The translations under genes and the position numbers were made by a program. A stretch of DNA of 26,911 nt. Source: JBBQWS01 sp038210415. Its GTDB lineage: Bacteria; Actinomycetota; Actinomycetes; Prado026. The stretch spans positions 1 through 26,911 of the forward strand of contig JBBQWS010000046.1 in the NCBI GenBank assembly GCA_038210415.1, in the 5' to 3' direction. Within the stretch, counting starts at the first letter, position 1. Every line of letters begins with the position of its first letter. The notes below the pieces were generated by a model, which was given only the letters and a program-made list of their open reading frames with translations, was not told where the DNA came from and made no database searches. Of the stretch, positions 16,738 to 23,596 are shown piece after piece.

Positions 16738-17693
16738 TGTCGACCGTGCCGAGCGAGCCTGCCGCGTTGACCAGCCTCCAGCGTGCCTGCCGCGCCTACC
16801 TCGACCACCTCGCTGTCGAGCGTGGCTCGGCCCGCAACACGCTGCTCTCCTACCGTCGGGACCTCGACCGGTACGCCGCCTTCTGCGCGGCCCGCGGCCG
16901 GCTGCGGCCCGGTGACGTGACCGAGGTCGACGTCACGGACTTCCTCGCCTCGCTGCGGGTCGGCGACCAGGTCCACCCGCCCCTGGCGGCAACGTCGGCC
17001 GCCCGGTCGGTGGTGGCGGTGCGAGGCTTCCACCGGTTCGCCGTGCGGGAGGGGCTGGCCGAGCACGACCCCGCCGGTGCGGTGAAGCCCCCGCAGCCTC
17101 CGCGCAGGCTGCCGAAGGCGATCCCGCTCGACGAGGTGGAGCGGTTGCTCGAAGCCGCCGGCGCCGACCAGACGCCGCGGGCGTTGCGCGATCGAGCCCT
17201 GCTCGAGGTTCTGTACGGCTGCGGGGCGCGGATCTCCGAGGGAGTGGGGCTCAACGTCGACGACATCGACGTGGATCATCAGGTCGTCCGGCTGCGCGGC
17301 AAGGGCGGAAAGGAACGGGCCGTGCCCTTGGGCTCGTACGCCGCGAACGCCCTGTCGGCCTACCTGGTCCGCGCCAGGCCGGCGCTTGCCGCCGGGGGCC
17401 TGGGGACGCCGGCCGTGTTCTTGAACACCCGCGGCGGGAGGCTGTCGCGACAGAGCGCCTGGACGGCCCTTCGGACCGCCGCGGACCGGGCCGGCCTGTC
17501 GACGGAGCACCTTTCGCCGCACACGCTGCGGCACTCGTTTGCCACGCACCTGCTCGACGGCGGGGCGGACGTGCGCGTCGTCCAGGAGCTGCTCGGCCAC
17601 GCGTCGGTGACGACCACCCAGATCTACACACTGGTGACAGTCGACAAGCTGCGCGAGGTCTACGCGGCGGCCCATCCGCGCGCGCTTGGCTGA
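16737..17693 (+). CDS. xerD: Tyrosine recombinase XerD
   Basis: 318 aa from ATG 16737; GTG 16734 would add one residue. N-terminal SAM-like core-binding domain about 11-110 (YLDHLAVERGSARNTLLSYRR), catalytic domain about 125-310. Catalytic residues are all present: R165 (GARISE), K189 (GKGGKER), H262 and R265 (PHTLRHS), H288 (LLGHAS) and the nucleophile Y297 (IYT). It resolves chromosome dimers at dif with XerC and FtsK. No dif-like site was noticed in this window, as expected far from the terminus. Position before parA-scpA-scpB matches M. tuberculosis Rv1701. Confidence 0.95.
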   Translation: MSTVPSEPAALTSLQRACRAYLDHLAVERGSARNTLLSYRRDLDRYAAFCAARGRLRPGDVTEVDVTDFLASLRVGDQVHPPLAATSAARSVVAVRGFHRFAVREGLAEHDPAGAVKPPQPPRRLPKAIPLDEVERLLEAAGADQTPRALRDRALLEVLYGCGARISEGVGLNVDDIDVDHQVVRLRGKGGKERAVPLGSYAANALSAYLVRARPALAAGGLGTPAVFLNTRGGRLSRQSAWTALRTAADRAGLSTEHLSPHTLRHSFATHLLDGGADVRVVQELLGHASVTTTQIYTLVTVDKLREVYAAAHPRALG

Positions 17694-17724
17694 CCCGGCC
17701 TTGCTTCGGCTCCGGGCGGGGGCC

Positions 17725-17773
17725 TAGAGTCGCCGGGCATCGGACACGCTTTGCCGATCGATCGCCAGAAAGG
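17725..17773 (+). promoter_or_regulatory. Promoter and RBS candidate for the parA operon
   Basis: TAGAGT (17725-17730) is a TANNNT -10 candidate with a weak TTGCTT (17701-17706) 18 bp upstream. The start point would lie near 17737, giving a leader of about 48 nt. AGAAAGG (17767-17773) is the ribosome-binding site, 11 nt before GTG 17785. Confidence 0.4.
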
Positions 17774-17784
17774 TCTAGCGGCTT

Positions 17785-18813
17785 GTGAATATGTCGACAA
17801 ATCCCTCCGCCGAGCGCGCAGCTCAGCCGGTCACCCCCGCAGCTCAGCCGGTCACCCCCGCAGTCACCGAGATCCCGGTTTCGACCCGTTCGGTCGGTCA
17901 GGTGGCGGCCGCGCTCGAGCAGGCCAGCCGTTCCGTTGCCGAGCACCTCGGCAGCCGGGTCGTGCACGAGCCGCCGGCTGAGGTCGCGCAAGGACCGACC
18001 GGACGACCGCTCCCGGAATTCGCGGAACCGTCGGTGCTGACCGAGCACGGGCCCGCGCGGGTGATCGCCCTGTGCAACCAGAAGGGCGGCGTCGGTAAGA
18101 CGACCTCCACAATCAACCTGGGGGCAGCGCTCACCGAGTTCGGGCGGCGCGTCCTGCTGGTGGACTTCGACCCGCAGGGAGCGCTGTCGGTGGGGCTGGG
18201 GGTGAATCCGCACGAGCTGGACCGCACTGTGTACAACCTGCTGATGGAACGCGACGTCACCGTCGACGACATCCTGCTCAAGACGAACGTCCCCGGCCTG
18301 GACCTGCTCCCCAGCAACATCGATCTGTCGGCCGCAGAGGTGCAGCTGGTGGGCGAGGTGGCCCGCGAGCAGACCCTTGGCCGAGTGCTGGCCCCGGTGC
18401 TGCCCGACTACGACCTGGTCCTGATCGACTGCCAGCCCTCGCTGGGTCTGCTGACCGTGAACGCGCTGACCGCCGCGGACAGTGTGATGATCCCGTTGGA
18501 GTGCGAGTTCTTTGCCCTCCGAGGAGTCGCCCTTCTAATGGACACCATCCTGAAGGTGCAAGATCGGCTTAACCCTCAACTTGAGCTTGAGGGAATCTTG
18601 GCCACAATGTATGACGCACGCACGTTGCACGGGCGAGAAGTACTGGCCCGCGTGGTCGAGGCATTCGGCGACGGCGTCTTCCACACCGTCATCAACCGCA
18701 CGGTGAAGTTCCCGGAGACCACTGTGGCGGGGGAGCCCATCACCACCTACGCACCGAGCTCAGCCGGGGCCGCTGCCTATCGCCAGCTCGCCAAGGAGGT
18801 GCTGGCCCGATGA
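17785..18813 (+). CDS. parA: ParA-family ATPase of the xerD-scpAB locus
   Basis: 342 aa from GTG 17785 (ATG 17791 is an alternative). Residues 1 to about 90 are a low-complexity extension with two tandem AQPVTPA units and a helix RSVGQVAAALEQASRSVAEHLG. The ATPase starts near 91: deviant Walker A QKGGVGKTT (99-107), Walker A' LLVDFDPQG (124-132), Walker B LVLIDCQPSLGLLTVNAL. ParA ATPases bind DNA non-specifically as ATP dimers and move cargo such as chromosome origins. This is the Rv1708-type paralogue linked to scpAB, not the oriC parAB copy, and no parB gene lies here; the small protein made from the overlapping next gene is the natural partner candidate. Codons around 18525-18645 are unusually A/T-ending. 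Confidence 0.92.
   Translation: MNMSTNPSAERAAQPVTPAAQPVTPAVTEIPVSTRSVGQVAAALEQASRSVAEHLGSRVVHEPPAEVAQGPTGRPLPEFAEPSVLTEHGPARVIALCNQKGGVGKTTSTINLGAALTEFGRRVLLVDFDPQGALSVGLGVNPHELDRTVYNLLMERDVTVDDILLKTNVPGLDLLPSNIDLSAAEVQLVGEVAREQTLGRVLAPVLPDYDLVLIDCQPSLGLLTVNALTAADSVMIPLECEFFALRGVALLMDTILKVQDRLNPQLELEGILATMYDARTLHGREVLARVVEAFGDGVFHTVINRTVKFPETTVAGEPITTYAPSSAGAAAYRQLAKEVLAR
17818..17859 (+). repeat. Two 21-bp tandem repeats in parA
   Basis: A 21-bp unit beginning GCAGCTCAGCCGGTCACC occurs at 17818-17838 and again at 17839-17859, with no mismatch. It is in frame and encodes AAQPVTP twice in the flexible N-terminal extension. Confidence 0.9.
18573..18593 (+). repeat. Inverted repeat inside parA
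   Basis: CCCTCAA (18573-18579) and TTGAGGG (18587-18593) flank a 7-nt CTTGAGC centre. CTCAACTTGAG is also a dyad on its own. It sits in a locally A/T-rich coding stretch. It could be a protein-binding site or an RNA hairpin; neither is shown. Confidence 0.6.
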
Positions 18814-19277
18814 GTCGCCGAGTCAGCCTCCCGGGCGCGGACGAGCTGTTCCGTACCACGGGGCCGTTCGGTTCCGACCCGGTCGTACCCGGCTCCGAAC
18901 CTGGCGGGCGCGATGCCCCTGGTGCGGAGGCGTCCGCTTCCGTGGCGTCCATCCGTACCCCACTGACCGCGGCCGAGCCCGCCGACGAGCGCAGCGCGCA
19001 GCGGCCGCGGGCAGGGGTCCGGCAGTCCCGTCCCCGCGCCGTGCCCGCTGCGGACCGCCGTCCGAGCGGCCGCGAGCGCCACGACGAGAAGATCACGGTC
19101 TACCTGTCCCCCGACGAGCTGATCGACCTCGAGCACGCCCGACTCGCGCTGCGGCAGCACCACGGGATGGCGGTCGACCGCGGCCGGATCGTGCGTGAGG
19201 CGCTGGCGCTGGTGCTTGCCGAGCTGGAGGCCAAGGGCGAGTCGAGCACGCTCGTCCGTCGGCTTCGGGAGCCCTGA
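18810..19277 (+). CDS. Conserved parA-coupled small protein, possible DNA-binding partner
   Basis: 155 aa from ATG 18810 (ATGA overlap with the parA stop), with AAGGAGGT at 18793-18800. It starts with a short motif, RVSLPGADELFRTTGP, then about 60 disordered residues. The conserved C-terminus (about 89-152) reads RHDEKITVYLSPDELIDLEHA followed by VDRGRIVREALALVLAELE. A beta strand with two helices of this kind resembles a ribbon-helix-helix DNA-binding domain. The protein is conserved between parA and scpA in actinobacteria. Tight coupling to parA makes it a likely ParA adaptor or centromere-type protein in place of ParB. That function is inferred; the conserved sequence itself is clear. Confidence 0.8.
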   Translation: MSRRVSLPGADELFRTTGPFGSDPVVPGSEPGGRDAPGAEASASVASIRTPLTAAEPADERSAQRPRAGVRQSRPRAVPAADRRPSGRERHDEKITVYLSPDELIDLEHARLALRQHHGMAVDRGRIVREALALVLAELEAKGESSTLVRRLREP

Positions 19278-19311
19278 GCGCGGGCGGCACGGGTTCGGCA
19301 GCGGAGTCGGC

Positions 19312-19324
19312 TACCGTTCCGGAG
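19312..19324 (+). promoter_or_regulatory. -10 element placing scpA as leaderless
   Basis: TACCGT (19312-19317) is a TANNNT hexamer ending six bases before GTG 19324. The RNA start would fall on or next to the start codon. The upstream TCCGGA is not a good ribosome-binding site at that distance. Confidence 0.35.
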
Positions 19325-20193
19325 TGAGCCAGACCCCGTCCACGCAGCTCCAGACGCCGGATCCGTCCACCGGCCCGGTGGCGTTCTCGGTGCACCTGGA
19401 GAACTTCGAGGGCCCGTTCGACCTGCTGCTGGGTCTGATCGCCAAGCACAAGATGGATGTGACCGAGGTCGCGCTGTCCCGCGTGACGGACGAGTTCATC
19501 TCCCACATCAGGGCTCGGGGGATCGACTGGGACCTCGATCAGGCCACCGAGTTCCTGGTGGTCGCTGCCACCCTGCTGGACCTTAAGGCCGCTCGGCTGC
19601 TGCCCTCGGCCGATGTGGAGGACGAGGAGGACCTCGCCCTACTCGAGGCCCGCGACCTGCTCTTCGCGCGGCTGCTCCAGTACCGCGCCTACCGTGAGGC
19701 TGCTGCCTGGATCGCCCGCCGGATGGCGGAGGAGTCGCGCCGGTTCCCGCGCTCCGTGGCGATGGAGGAGTCGTTCGCGGGCCTGCTGCCCGAGGTCCTG
19801 CTCGGATTGGGTCCGCAGGAGTTCGCCGCGCTCGCTGGCAGGGCCCTCACCCCCAAGCCAGTGCCGCAGATCTCCCTCGACCACGTGCACTCGGCGCTGG
19901 TCAGCGTGCGGGAGCAGGCGGCGTTGCTCGTCGAACGGCTGCGCAGGGTCCGGACGACGACGTTTCGCGCTCTCACCTCGGACTGTCCGGACACGCTGCA
20001 CGTCGTCGCGCGATTCCTCGCGCTCCTCGAGCTCTTCCGCGAGTCCGCGGTCTCGTTCGACCAGATGTCCCCGCTCGGCGAGTTGCACGTGCGCTGGACG
20101 GGTTCGGACGAGGGTGAGCTCGCGGTCGACGACGAGTTCGACGAAATCCCGGTCGAAACACCGGAACCGGCCAGCGAGGAGCAGCATGACTGA
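19324..20193 (+). CDS. scpA: Segregation and condensation protein A
   Basis: 289 aa from GTG 19324. The kleisin N-domain is clear: FSVHLENFEGPFDLLLGLIAKHKMDVTEVALSRVTDEF and FLVVAATLLDLKAARLLP. The C-terminal winged helix is in VVARFLALLELFRESAVSFDQ followed by GELHVRWTG. ScpA bridges the SMC heads and, with ScpB, completes the bacterial condensin. The acidic tail overlaps scpB by 8 bp. A longer frame extends upstream into the previous gene, but homology begins well after 19324. Confidence 0.95.
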   Translation: MSQTPSTQLQTPDPSTGPVAFSVHLENFEGPFDLLLGLIAKHKMDVTEVALSRVTDEFISHIRARGIDWDLDQATEFLVVAATLLDLKAARLLPSADVEDEEDLALLEARDLLFARLLQYRAYREAAAWIARRMAEESRRFPRSVAMEESFAGLLPEVLLGLGPQEFAALAGRALTPKPVPQISLDHVHSALVSVREQAALLVERLRRVRTTTFRALTSDCPDTLHVVARFLALLELFRESAVSFDQMSPLGELHVRWTGSDEGELAVDDEFDEIPVETPEPASEEQHD

Positions 20194-20830
20194 CGAGCAG
20201 AACGGGAGCAGCACGAGAGACTCCGTCGTGCTCGAAGCGGCGGACGAGTCGGTCGACGAGCCCGCGTGGGCGCTGTCAACGACATTGTCGGGCGACAGCC
20301 TGCGGGCTGCTGTCGAGGCGATCCTTATGGTGGTGGACGAACCTGCGTCCGAGCTGATGCTGGCGCAGGTACTCGAGCACCCTCGCGACGAGATCGGTCG
20401 GATCCTGCGCGAGCTGGCTGCCGACTACAGCGCGCAGGGGAGAGGATTCGACCTGCGGGAGGTTGCCGGCGGTTGGCGCTTCTACACGCGGGCCGACTAC
20501 GCGGCCATGGTCGAGCGGTTCGTGCTGGACGGACAGCAGGCGCGACTGACCCAGGCTGCCCTTGAGACGCTCGCCGTCGTTGCCTACCGGCAACCGGTGA
20601 GCCGGGCCAGGATCTCGGCGGTGCGCGGGGTCAGTGTCGACGGGGTCATGCGCACGCTCGTGACCCGCGGGTTGGTCGAGGAGGTGGGGGTCGACAGTGA
20701 GACCGGAGCAATCCTGTATGGGACCACGAGCTACTTCCTCGAGCGACTCGGCCTCATGAGCGTCGACGAGCTCCCCTCCCTCGCGCCCTATCTCCCTGAA
20801 CTCGATACGTTAGATGCAGAGAATAACTAA
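20186..20830 (+). CDS. scpB: Segregation and condensation protein B
   Basis: 214 aa from ATG 20186, with GAGGAG at 20176-20181. After an acidic N-terminus of about 35 residues come two winged-helix domains: LRAAVEAILMVVDEPASELM, then VAGGWRFYTRADYAAMVERF, and QAALETLAVVAYRQPVSRARI with RGVSVDGVMRTLVTRGLVEEV. The C-terminus YFLERLGLMSVDELPSLAPYLP is the segment that typically ends ScpB. It dimerises and binds ScpA to regulate SMC. Overlap with scpA indicates coupled translation in fixed ratio. Confidence 0.95.
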   Translation: MTDEQNGSSTRDSVVLEAADESVDEPAWALSTTLSGDSLRAAVEAILMVVDEPASELMLAQVLEHPRDEIGRILRELAADYSAQGRGFDLREVAGGWRFYTRADYAAMVERFVLDGQQARLTQAALETLAVVAYRQPVSRARISAVRGVSVDGVMRTLVTRGLVEEVGVDSETGAILYGTTSYFLERLGLMSVDELPSLAPYLPELDTLDAENN

Positions 20831-20854
20831 GCCTCCAGTTAAGGTGCAGACATA

Positions 20855-21601
20855 ATGGTTCAGCGTGACGCTTCGTACGAAGGGATCCGACTCCAGAAGG
20901 TGCTGGCGGCGGCCGGGGTGGGCAGTCGCCGTGCGTGTGAGGAGCTCATCGCGGAGGGCCGGGTCGAGGTCGACGGCCGGATCGTGCGCGAGCAGGGGAT
21001 GCGGGTGGATCCTGAGACTGCGGTCATCCGGGTCGACCAGGTGCGGGTCGCCGTGGGTGGCCGCACGGTTCACCTGGCTCTGAACAAGCCCAAGGGCGTC
21101 CTGAGCGCTATGAGCGACGACCGGGGTCGTCCGTGCCTGGGTGACTACGTGGCCGACCGGGTCGACCGGCTGTTCCACGTGGGGCGGCTGGACGTGGAAA
21201 CCGAAGGGTTGATCCTGCTCACGAACGACGGAGAGCTGGCCCACCGGCTTGCACACCCGTCCTACGAGATCCCCAAGACTTACCTGGCCGAGATCCATGC
21301 TCCCGTCCCTCGCGAGCTGGGTAAGCAGCTACGGGCGGGCGTGGAGCTGGACGACGGGCTGGCGAAGGTGGACTCGTTCAAGGTCGTGAGCGGCGCAGCC
21401 GGCCGCGCGATGGTCGAGATCGTGCTCCACGAAGGCCGTAACCGTATCGTCCGCCGGATGTTCGACGAGCTCGGACATCCGGTGCAGCGGCTCGTCCGGG
21501 TCAAGGTGGCGACGGTTTCACTGGGTGACCTGCGGCCGGGGCGCACCCGACAGCTGTCGCACGCCGAGGTCGGCGAGCTGTACCGCTCCGTCGGCCTCTG
21601 A
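20855..21601 (+). CDS. rluB: rRNA pseudouridine synthase, RsuA/RluB family
   Basis: 248 aa from ATG 20855, preceded by AAGG (20841-20844). An N-terminal S4 domain (about 11-55, IRLQKVLAAAGVGSRRACEEL) is followed by the catalytic domain with D113 in GRLDVETEGLILLTNDG and KTYLAEI, then the HEGRNRIVRRMFDELGHPV signature. Members isomerise uridine in 23S (RluB/RluE/RluF) or 16S (RsuA) rRNA; the exact target is not decided by sequence. The gene follows scpB in mycobacteria too (Rv1711). A short A/T-rich gap of 24 bp separates it from scpB. A hairpin follows the stop codon. Confidence 0.92.
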   Translation: MVQRDASYEGIRLQKVLAAAGVGSRRACEELIAEGRVEVDGRIVREQGMRVDPETAVIRVDQVRVAVGGRTVHLALNKPKGVLSAMSDDRGRPCLGDYVADRVDRLFHVGRLDVETEGLILLTNDGELAHRLAHPSYEIPKTYLAEIHAPVPRELGKQLRAGVELDDGLAKVDSFKVVSGAAGRAMVEIVLHEGRNRIVRRMFDELGHPVQRLVRVKVATVSLGDLRPGRTRQLSHAEVGELYRSVGL

Positions 21602-21610
21602 CGCCCTTCC

Positions 21611-21639
21611 GGAAACTGTTTGGTGCCAAGCGGGTTTCC
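21611..21639 (+). terminator. Terminator-like hairpin after rluB
   Basis: GGAAAC (21611-21616) pairs with GTTTCC (21634-21639), and inside it TTGGTGCCAA (21620-21629) is a second perfect stem. Unpaired bases separate the two stems. It starts 10 bp after the rluB stop, with no strong T-run after it. Plausible end of the xerD-parA-scpAB-rluB transcript. Confidence 0.5.
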
Positions 21640-21644
21640 CTGTC

Positions 21645-21827
21645 TATCGACAAGTCGGCCTATCGGTTCGGCCGGGTCTCAGCCGCAGTGTCGACACATC
21701 AACTTTGTCGGAATGCCTGTGGCTGTAGTTGTTCGCGACGAGCGTGAATGGCCATAGACAAGTCGACTTTGGTGCCCAGCCTTCGCGCCGGGCTTGCCGT
21801 CCCCGCAGATCGTCGTATCGACAAGAC
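21645..21827 (+). repeat. Cluster of GACAAGTC-type motifs
   Basis: The rluB-aroH gap carries TATCGACAAGTCGG (21645-21658), ATAGACAAGTCGACTT (21754-21769) and TATCGACAAGACGC (21816-21829), plus CTTTGTCG in the opposite sense (21703-21710) and the 10-bp palindrome GTGTCGACAC (21688-21697). Outside this possible binding array and the small ORF at 21748, nothing is recognised in the 379-bp gap. The base composition is more A/T-rich than the flanks. Confidence 0.5.
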
Positions 21828-21888
21828 GCGAAGAGTTCTTGCCGAGAAGAAGCTTGAGCGCGTCGATGACTGGTCGCTTCGCCGGTAA
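21748..21888 (+). CDS. Possible 46-aa small ORF
   Basis: ATG 21748 opens a frame that runs to TAA 21886-21888. It reads MAIDKSTLVPSLRAGLAVPA then DRRIDKTRRVLAEKKLERVD and DWSLRR. The C-terminal half is basic, amphipathic and helix-prone. The ribosome-binding site is weak and A/T-ending codons (about one third) are more common than in the neighbouring core genes. The two IDKS/IDKT sites correspond to GACAAG motifs. It could be a small protein, a relic of a longer gene (the same frame stays open upstream to one TGA at 21745), or chance. Not recognised. Confidence 0.25.
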   Translation: MAIDKSTLVPSLRAGLAVPADRRIDKTRRVLAEKKLERVDDWSLRR

Positions 21889-21948
21889 GCGGACGAACAG
21901 GACCCGGGTCGCGCGGCAGGTCGCGGCGGTCGCCAGCGGCGGGCTCGC

Positions 21949-21973
21949 TAAGGTGACGCCGGAGGGAAGGAGG
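21949..21973 (+). promoter_or_regulatory. -10 element and RBS for aroH
   Basis: TAAGGT (21949-21954) is a TANNNT -10 candidate identical to the one before tRNA-Pro. The start point would be near 21961. GGAAGGAGG (21965-21973) is a strong ribosome-binding site seven bases before ATG 21981. No clear -35. Confidence 0.4.
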
Positions 21974-21980
21974 CCAGTTG

Positions 21981-22343
21981 ATGGCCGTGCGAGGCATCAG
22001 AGGAGCCACCAGGCTCCCTGAGGACACAGCGCGGGTGATGACCGAGTGCGTGGTCGAGCTGGTGAACGAGATGCTGAGCCGCAACGGCCTGTCGACGCAA
22101 GCGCTGATCAGCATCGTGTTCACGGCGACGCCGGACCTTCGCTCGGCGTTCCCCGCTGCGGCTGCCAGGACCCTCGGCCTCGGCGACGTCCCCCTGCTGT
22201 GCGCGGTGGAGATCGACGTGCTGGGCGCGCTGAGTCGGGTGGTCCGAGTCCTTGCCCACGTCGACACCGAAGCTGCCCGGGCGGACGTCACCCACGTCTA
22301 CCTGCGCGGCGCCGAGGTGCTGCGGCAGGACCTCGCGCAGTGA
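21981..22343 (+). CDS. aroH: Chorismate mutase, AroH class
   Basis: 120 aa from ATG 21981. It matches the Bacillus-type AroH fold, not the AroQ helical class: RGIRGATRLPEDT at the N-terminus, PLLCAVEIDVLGALSRVVRV in the middle and THVYLRGAEVLRQDL at the end. Residues expected to bind chorismate are R7, C74, E77, R89 and Y107, one or two off the B. subtilis numbers. It rearranges chorismate to prephenate. It overlaps tyrA by four bases, joining two consecutive steps toward tyrosine. Confidence 0.93.
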   Translation: MAVRGIRGATRLPEDTARVMTECVVELVNEMLSRNGLSTQALISIVFTATPDLRSAFPAAAARTLGLGDVPLLCAVEIDVLGALSRVVRVLAHVDTEAARADVTHVYLRGAEVLRQDLAQ

Positions 22344-23476
22344 CCACGGCTCGGCAGGTCGACTCGGTGCTGGTGGTGGGGGCTGGGCTGATCGGTACCT
22401 CCACCGGATTGGCTCTGCGTCAGGCCGGGGTCACGGTCTACCTGAGCGACCAGGACCCCGCGGCCGCAGCCCTGGCCGCTGATCTAGGCGCTGGCGTGGT
22501 GGCAGAACCGCCGACCGAGCCCGAAGTCGCGGTCCTCGCCGTGCCGCCGGCCTCTTTGGCCGTTGTACTGCTGGCGTTGCAGGGTCAATATCTCAGCACC
22601 ACGTTCATGGATGTTTCGTCAGTAAAGGTCAAGCCTCAACTGGAGGCTGAGTCGATGGGTGCGGATCTGACGCGCTTCGTTGGTGGACATCCGATGGCCG
22701 GGCGTGAACGCCCCGGACCTGCCGGCGCCAGAGCCGACCTCTTCGCAGCTCGGCCCTGGGTGCTCACGCCCAGCCCGATCACGGGTGCCGAATCCCTGGT
22801 CCGGGCGCGCGAGGTGGTTCGGCTGTGCGGAGCGGATCTCTTCGTGCTGTCCGCCGAGCGGCACGACGAAGCCGTCGCCCTCGTCAGTCATGTTCCACAG
22901 GTCGTGGCGACGCTGATGGCGGCCCGCTTACGCGCCGCGGACGCCGAGCTGGTGTCGCTCGCTGGTCAAGGGGTTCGCGACGTGACGCGCATCGCGGCGT
23001 CGGACGCCGCGCTCTGGACCGAGATCCTGGAGGCCAACGCGTCTGTCGTGCTCCCGGTGCTGGACGCGCTGGCCGCCGATCTGGAGCGCGTGCGCGTGGC
23101 GCTCAAGCGGTTGAGCGACAAGTCGACAAGTCAGTTGGATGAGTTGTCGGCGGCGGCCGGTGGAGCGCGAGCCGAGCTCAGCGCACTGCTGGTCGAGGGC
23201 AATCTCGGCCGCGCGCGTATCCCCGGCAAGCACGGAGGTGCCCGGGCCGACTACGTCGCGGTACCGGTCGTGATCCCTGACGAACCTGGGTCCTTGGCCA
23301 GCTTGTTCGTCGCCGCAGGTCAGGCCGGCGTCAACGTCGAGGACGTGTCGATCGAACACTCCCCGGGTCAGCGGGTGGGCCTGGTCGAGCTGCTCGTGCA
23401 GCCCCAGGTGGCGGGCCGGCTGGCTGCAGCGCTCCGCGATTCCGGCTGGACCGTCCACTACGGCGAGGCCCGCTGA
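22340..23476 (+). CDS. tyrA: Prephenate dehydrogenase with ACT domain
   Basis: 378 aa from GTG 22340 (GTGA overlap). A Rossmann NAD(P) motif VVGAGLIGTS (12-21) is followed by the dehydrogenase block VDVSSVKVKPQL-like residues (MDVSSVKVKP) and GGHPMAGRERPG, with the helical second domain after it. From about 305 the sequence ADYVAVPVVIPDEPGSLASL with a following GVNVEDVSIEH is an ACT domain, which in TyrA proteins gives feedback control by tyrosine. It converts prephenate to 4-hydroxyphenylpyruvate. Codons around 22575-22650 are more A/T-rich than the rest. Confidence 0.93.
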   Translation: MTTARQVDSVLVVGAGLIGTSTGLALRQAGVTVYLSDQDPAAAALAADLGAGVVAEPPTEPEVAVLAVPPASLAVVLLALQGQYLSTTFMDVSSVKVKPQLEAESMGADLTRFVGGHPMAGRERPGPAGARADLFAARPWVLTPSPITGAESLVRAREVVRLCGADLFVLSAERHDEAVALVSHVPQVVATLMAARLRAADAELVSLAGQGVRDVTRIAASDAALWTEILEANASVVLPVLDALAADLERVRVALKRLSDKSTSQLDELSAAAGGARAELSALLVEGNLGRARIPGKHGGARADYVAVPVVIPDEPGSLASLFVAAGQAGVNVEDVSIEHSPGQRVGLVELLVQPQVAGRLAAALRDSGWTVHYGEAR

Positions 23477-23529
23477 GCTCGCTCGGCGGGTGCTCCGTGA
23501 CGTCGGTCCGCGCGGCGCCGGGCTCCCGG

Positions 23530-23535
23530 TACCCT
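23530..23535 (+). promoter_or_regulatory. -10-like element before cmk
   Basis: TACCCT (23530-23535) is a TANNNT hexamer in the 120-bp gap between tyrA and cmk, the only sizeable gap in the aroH-der run. It would give a leader of about 54 nt. No -35 is recognisable, so this is a weak call. Confidence 0.25.
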
Positions 23536-23596
23536 GGGGAGGCGCGCGAGGCCCCACTGCAGCCGGTTCGCGCGCCCCACCGCCTGGAGAACCCTC

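Noticed and set aside
15519..17675. Long reverse-strand open frame (718 codons) opposite ald and xerD
   Set aside because: The translation has no recognisable domain, and both forward genes have complete catalytic residues. It also crosses the ald terminator.
17694..17785. parS or dif site near xerD/parA
   Set aside because: No TGTTTCACGTGAAACA-like or 28-bp dif-like sequence is seen in the gap or flanks.
21640..21980. T-box, tryptophan-type attenuator or riboswitch ahead of aroH
   Set aside because: No Trp/Tyr/Phe codon run in a leader peptide with alternative hairpins, and no conserved T-box or riboswitch core could be found.
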